A DNA stretch of 64,000 bases, taken from positions 489,255-553,254 of the forward strand of contig DKJL01000006.1 of the NCBI GenBank assembly GCA_002454815.1, given 5' to 3'. Of this stretch, positions 60,658-64,000 are shown piece by piece (within the stretch, counting starts at the first letter, position 1; each line of letters begins with the position of its first letter). The notes under the pieces were generated by a model. It did not search any database and was not told the DNA's origin. It saw nothing but the letters and a program-made list of their open reading frames with translations. This DNA comes from Flavobacteriales bacterium UBA6693. Its GTDB lineage: Bacteria > Bacteroidota > Bacteroidia > Flavobacteriales > Weeksellaceae. A program made the position numbers and the translations under genes.

Positions 60658-61935
60658 ATGACAAAACATATTTATAAATTATTAACATTGCTGTTGGTTT
60701 GCTTCACCTTTTTGCTGAAAGCACAATGCCCTTCAGGCGCACTTGCCTACACGGGACAGTCCAATATTTCTTCCGGACAAGTGTATTGCTTAACCGGAAC
60801 CGCCAATGTAACAAATTTACAAATCGACACAGGGGGGAGACTGATTATCGCACCCGGTGCAAAACTTACCGGTGCGGGTAACTTTATTGTAAACGGTACA
60901 CTTGAAGTGAACGGCGGCGTGGATCTAAATGGAGCAATGCTGATCAGTTTTGGCGTAGCTTCAGGAGTGCTGGAATTGGGAAGCCAGAGCTATCTTACCA
61001 TTACCGGTTCACTCTCGCAGTTTGACGGCACTATAAAGATGAACAACAGGTCTGTGGTAGAAGTATGCGCTACGTACAGCTGGTATAAAGAGAAGACCGC
61101 TGTACAGTATACAGGGACAGGTGATAAAGCCTATTTTATTGTTAAAGCACAGGCAAGCGGCGCAGGACCTGCTTCTTTGGTAGGTGACAGCGGAAATATC
61201 AACTGGATCGCTATGGATTCTGTCACGAATTTAAACCAAGGGTCAGCCACTTACTGCGGTCCAAATGCCACTGCGGCAACGTGCCCGACGGTGTGGCCGG
61301 TTGGCCTCACCAAATCACTTGCATGTAATGAAGCCGGTACCATAGTTGCAGCGATCTGCGGGGCAGTATCTACACCGATTGTGAGCAATCTGAAAATATG
61401 TACTGGTAAAACTGCCAATCTTACCAATGCCCAGCCTGCCACACTGCCCGCAGGTGCCACAGGAATTAACTGGTGGACCGATGCAGCCGGAACTATACCG
61501 GTAGAAAATCCCGAAACCGTGGGACCGGGTACTTACTATGCGACCTTCGGGGGCATTACAGTAATTTGTCCAGCACCGGCTACTGTATCATATTATGTTC
61601 CCGGCGATCCGGGATACAGCACCGCGTGCGTCTGTGCAAATGATCCGGCCACCGGTGGCACAAACCACGATACTAAAGTAGGAATTACACTCCTGCAAAG
61701 AGCAGGCGCACAAAATACTGATAATTGGCCAATGACGCGAAAATCTGGTCACCTCGCATTAGAATCAAATACGCTTGGTTTTGTACCGACGCGTATGACC
61801 ACTGTTCAGCTAAATGCGATCAGAGCTGCAGGCACTGCCGTAGAAGGTATGATGGCTTTCGACAACACAGTAAACTGTCTGAAAATATATGACGGCAGCG
61901 ACTGGAAATGTTTCAATACCCCAAGCTGTCCATGA
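60658..61935 (+). CDS. Secreted beta-helix-like surface protein
   Basis: A 425-residue exported protein with a signal peptide ending LLKAQ. Residues 30-140 form short repeating strands (LQIDTGGRLIIAPGAKLTGA, GNFIVNGTLEVNGGVDLNG), as in parallel beta-helices. An Ig-like Cys-containing part follows (LKICTGKTANLTNAQ to GPGTYYATFGG). The C-terminal module LALESNTLGFVPTRMT with GMMAFDNTVNCLKIYDGSDW resembles modules in the next gene. No type IX sorting signal is visible at the end, so how it is anchored is unclear. It is likely an adhesin or surface protein. Confidence 0.8.
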   Translation: MTKHIYKLLTLLLVCFTFLLKAQCPSGALAYTGQSNISSGQVYCLTGTANVTNLQIDTGGRLIIAPGAKLTGAGNFIVNGTLEVNGGVDLNGAMLISFGVASGVLELGSQSYLTITGSLSQFDGTIKMNNRSVVEVCATYSWYKEKTAVQYTGTGDKAYFIVKAQASGAGPASLVGDSGNINWIAMDSVTNLNQGSATYCGPNATAATCPTVWPVGLTKSLACNEAGTIVAAICGAVSTPIVSNLKICTGKTANLTNAQPATLPAGATGINWWTDAAGTIPVENPETVGPGTYYATFGGITVICPAPATVSYYVPGDPGYSTACVCANDPATGGTNHDTKVGITLLQRAGAQNTDNWPMTRKSGHLALESNTLGFVPTRMTTVQLNAIRAAGTAVEGMMAFDNTVNCLKIYDGSDWKCFNTPSCP

Positions 61936-61942
61936 CACTCCT

Positions 61943-61979
61943 CACCACAACCCTCTCCAATGGAGAGGGAGCAGAGGTG
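61943..61979. repeat. Palindrome between the two secreted-protein genes
   Basis: CCCTCTCC (61951-61958) and GGAGAGGG (61962-61969) pair perfectly around AAT. CACC (61943-61946) and GGTG (61976-61979) form an outer stem. There is no T run, so it is not a standard terminator. It looks like the short dispersed palindromes seen in Chryseobacterium-type genomes. Confidence 0.6.
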
Positions 61980-62002
61980 GTTTGATATTAAAAAATTATA
62001 AA

Positions 62003-62575
62003 ATGAAAAAAATTATCATAGCGAGTTTTATACTCACATGCACTGCGACTTTTGCCCAAGTAATCATTGGTGGAAATGGCGGTACTGCGCCAGCTGGTAG
62101 CAAAACTGCCGTACTTCTTGAATTCGAGGCCGGCCAAAATAAAGGCCTTATTTTACCTTACGTGCGCACTTTGCCCACGAGTCCAAACGTGACACCGGGC
62201 ACCATCATCCTCGATGCGAGCAACCAGACCAAAGCGAAAGTAAAATACTATGCACCCGGAAACACGACTGCAGATGCCAACGGCTGGGTAGATCTCAGCA
62301 ACAATAACGAAGCAGATATCAGCACGGTCATGTTAGCGCAGCCAGTCGAAGTTACCGAAGACACAAGCTCAAAAGCAGTTATCGGAGCCACGTCTTCGCC
62401 TGTTCGCGGAGTTTTGGTTTTAGAATCTACGACCAAGGCAATGGTATTACCTCATGTGGCAAGTACCGATGACGTAAAAGATCCCGCACCCGGCATGATG
62501 GTCTACATCAATAAAACCGGTGCAAAACGACTGGCGGTTTTTAATGGTACTAAGTGGACTTATTGGGCACCTTAA
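62003..62575 (+). CDS. Secreted protein with two copies of the shared module
   Basis: A 190-residue protein with a signal peptide (MKKIIIASFILTCTATFAQ). It consists almost only of two versions of the module seen at the end of the preceding protein. The first is AVLLEFEAGQNKGLILPYVR with PGTIILDASNQTKAKVKYY. The second is GVLVLESTTKAMVLPHVAST with PGMMVYINKTGAKRLAVFNG, ending TKWTYWAP. The start ATG at 62003 fits the signal peptide; a longer frame upstream overlaps the previous gene. It is probably a surface or fibre protein partnered with its neighbour. Confidence 0.8.
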   Translation: MKKIIIASFILTCTATFAQVIIGGNGGTAPAGSKTAVLLEFEAGQNKGLILPYVRTLPTSPNVTPGTIILDASNQTKAKVKYYAPGNTTADANGWVDLSNNNEADISTVMLAQPVEVTEDTSSKAVIGATSSPVRGVLVLESTTKAMVLPHVASTDDVKDPAPGMMVYINKTGAKRLAVFNGTKWTYWAP

Positions 62576-62593
62576 TCGTAACCCAAAAACAAT

Positions 62594-62624
62594 AATGGCT
62601 GCCTTCCCGGGCAGCCATTTTTTA
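62594..62624 (+). terminator. Terminator of the secreted-protein pair
   Basis: AATGGCTGCC (62594-62603) pairs with GGCAGCCATT (62610-62619), followed by TTTTATT. Confidence 0.9.
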
Positions 62625-62737
62625 TTGTGATAGTCGGGACAAAGAGTTGCGCTTGAAATGGATTAGCTCGTAACTTTTTACAGATTAGAAACGTATCAAA
62701 ACAGAAAGACTCTTTCGATCATCCCGGAGGTAGTTTT

Positions 62738-62830
62738 TTATTTACGAATTCCCATCAAGTTGTTCACATGATCTTGGTATAAAGGATTTTCTTTCGATTG
62801 CAAATTGATTCTTCTTTGTTCCGTAACGTA
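62738..62830 (-). pseudogene. Possible C-terminal gene relic
   Basis: In the otherwise gene-free stretch 62625-63050, the minus strand holds a 30-codon open frame (YVTEQRRINLQSKENPLYQD, ending VNNLMGIRK) that stops normally but begins right after a TGA. The composition looks like real protein. No family is recognised. The rest of the stretch shows nothing else I can support. Confidence 0.3.
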
Positions 62831-63050
62831 TCAATGCCCGTCGTTGGTCCGCGAAAGGACACTTACCGCAACAGGGCGGGGAGGGCTGGCCCAACCTCTT
62901 TTCTATAGCTTCCAGAACTTCTATTTAAGCCACTCAAAAATCCTAAAAACTTTCACCACTAAAAAACTTCCTTTAATCCGTCTTAAAAGAGGCTGATTTT
63001 TTCGCTATTTGCAGTTGCGCAACCGTTACTGATGTGGTGCGTCTGTATTT

Positions 63051-63389
63051 TTAACCATTCAGCTTATCAATTTCATTGCCCGTTAAGTGCTGGACGTTTT
63101 TTGTTATTCTTTCAATGTCCCAATCCCACCACTTAAGTTCTAATAATCTTGAAATAGTTTCTTCAGAAAATCGCTTTTTAATTTCCCTGGCCAGATTTCC
63201 TCCCACAATCGAATAAGGTTCCACATCTTGTATAACGGTAGAATTGGTTGCAATAATGGCTCCGTCTCCAATTGTAACACCTGCCATTATTGTCGCATTG
63301 TACCCAATCCACACGTCATTTCCAATATGGATGTCCCCTTTTTGTGGATAGGATTTATTCTCCATTGCGTTTTCCCAACCATAAATAAT
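63051..63389 (-). pseudogene. Xenobiotic acetyltransferase fragment (CatB/Vat-like)
   Basis: The C-terminal half of a left-handed beta-helix acetyltransferase. It begins IIYGWENAMENKSYPQKGD, then IHIGNDVWIGYNATIMAGVT, VEPYSIVGGNLAREIKKRFS and LLELKWWDWDIERI. These match streptogramin A or CatB-type chloramphenicol acetyltransferases. The N-terminal half, with the first hexapeptide repeats and the catalytic histidine region, is missing: a TAG at 63392-63390 stands just upstream in frame. Another gene's sequence abuts it. The fragment is unlikely to act on its own. Confidence 0.75.
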
Positions 63390-63562
63390 CTATTTAGTAG
63401 AATTTCAATGTTAGTAGATTTTTCTTCATACTTTACATTTAGTTTATGGCACAAGTTTTTGAGAGAGTCTCCTCGATAAATAGGTTGGATAATTCTTTTT
63501 CTAATTAACTCATTTTGTTTTAGCAAGAAATCATTATGCCTTTTTAGTTCTATGTTCGTCAT
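63390..63562 (-). pseudogene. N-terminal fragment of an unidentified gene
   Basis: Starting at ATG 63562, the minus strand encodes MTNIELKRHNDFLLKQNELI and goes on as YRGDSLKNLCHKLNVKYEEK, mostly helical and basic. Then it runs in another frame over the acetyltransferase fragment and stops at 63287. The part beyond about 63390 is probably not native. It starts only 17 nt after a structured element. The family is not recognised; a DNA-binding protein is one possibility. Confidence 0.45.
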
Positions 63563-63578
63563 CGTGTTTAGCTTGCAG

Positions 63579-63705
63579 GTAACGGCCGCGGCTTTGCGAT
63601 GGTGCGGCCTCGTCGCTCGCTTTTTCTTTTTATAATTAATTTTTCTGAAAAACTAAAATAGTAAAACTAACCCAAAACCAGCACTGGCGCAAAGCCGGTG
63701 TTAGC
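63579..63705. repeat. attC-like imperfect inverted-repeat element
   Basis: The left end 63579-63598 (GTAACGGCCGCGGCTTTGCG) is nearly the complement of the right end 63688-63705 (CGCAAAGCCGGTGTTAGC). Both run inward from a TAAC/GTTA edge to TTTGCG/CGCAAA. Between them is an 89-bp spacer. This is the layout of integron attC sites, although the strict R'/R'' consensus is not met. It directly precedes a minus-strand ORF. Confidence 0.55.
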
Positions 63706-64000
63706 AGCAGTACTTTCGAATCCATCTTTGTTGCTCCAAACTTTATTTTTCAATCTTCCAGGTTCGCAGCTTTTTAAGGTCTGTAATGCAGTTAAACTTT
63801 TCTGAAAACCCGATCTCATATTTAAAACCAAATCTTCATCAGAATACTCTTATTCTACTCCACTTTTTTATTCTCGAAATTTGGTGCGCAAACATTTCCC
63901 GCATTCTCATTTTACCCTTTTCTTTAGATCTCTGCGACTTTAATCGCAACGGTTTTCGAGCAAAAAAACCATCTTTCCATCCAACTTTTATTGGTAAAAC
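63706..64000. other. Gene-free right end
   Basis: No reading frame of credible composition, repeat or RNA signal is visible on either strand in these last 295 bases. The sequence is AT-rich with T-rich plus-strand runs. Confidence 0.5.

Noticed and set aside
62805..62996. A 63-codon plus-strand frame
   Set aside because: No start context, no domain, biased composition, and it overlaps the possible relic and cassette-like sequence on the other strand.

Overview
The window is chromosomal DNA from a Bacteroidota bacterium, most likely family Weeksellaceae (Chryseobacterium/Kaistella/Planobacterium-like). The evidence is the gene content: PorG, DUF3276, DUF4254, DUF4292, DUF2851, PepSY-like proteins, a roughly 300-residue NusB and a bacillithiol pathway. 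Shine-Dalgarno sites are scarce, and there are many copies of the Bacteroidota promoter (TTTG/TTG, 17-19 bp, TAnnTTTG). No ribosomal RNA, insertion sequence, integrase or CRISPR array was seen.

From 1 to about 50.3 kb the window is a dense core genome. In order it holds metK behind a perfect promoter and a SAM-II-like leader; an ECF sigma factor followed by a tiny ORF; a HAD phosphatase; trpS; lspA; a TraR/DksA protein; ileS; a DUF2062 protein; topA; an arginase-fold protein that has lost its metal motifs; the envelope block porG-uppS-bamA-skp-skp; a hotdog thioesterase; rfbD; bshB1; tRNA-His; an ABC exporter; and nusB-DUF1573-yajC. It continues with an AspT/YidE-type exchanger, DUF2851, bshA, a GH3 enzyme, deoD, ribA, tatA, an EnvC-like LytM protein, a sugar-phosphate nucleotidyltransferase, dut, a flippase, pyrC, an M16 protease, a dienoyl-CoA-reductase-type SDR and an M1 aminopeptidase. 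Most units end in clear intrinsic terminators. The common theme is envelope building (T9SS protein PorG, BamA, chaperones, undecaprenyl-PP, lipoprotein signal peptidase, EnvC, Tat, YajC). Bacillithiol biosynthesis is represented by bshA and bshB1; bshC is not in the window.

From 50.4 to 59.9 kb the DNA looks accessory and more AT-rich. It opens with what looks like the displaced 3' end of a tRNA gene and its terminator, without the rest of the tRNA (a candidate attachment site). It then carries a TetR regulator, DedA, a zinc-ribbon protein, TerC, a TVP38 protein, a two-component system flanked by two homologous PepSY-like secreted proteins, a DUF2490 protein and MgtC. It ends in a graveyard of minus-strand gene relics (5-hydroxyisourate hydrolase N-terminus, an SRPBCC pseudogene with two stops and one frameshift, and an unnamed C-terminus).

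From 59.9 to 62.6 kb there is a three-gene set of exported or surface proteins. Two of them share a C-terminal module that occurs three times in total. From 62.6 kb to the end I see only relics. An acetyltransferase (CatB/Vat-like) fragment and another gene fragment sit between structured elements with attC-like inverted-repeat ends, suggesting a decayed gene-cassette block. The accessory part, above all this cassette-like block and the surface-protein module, is where something undescribed is most likely.
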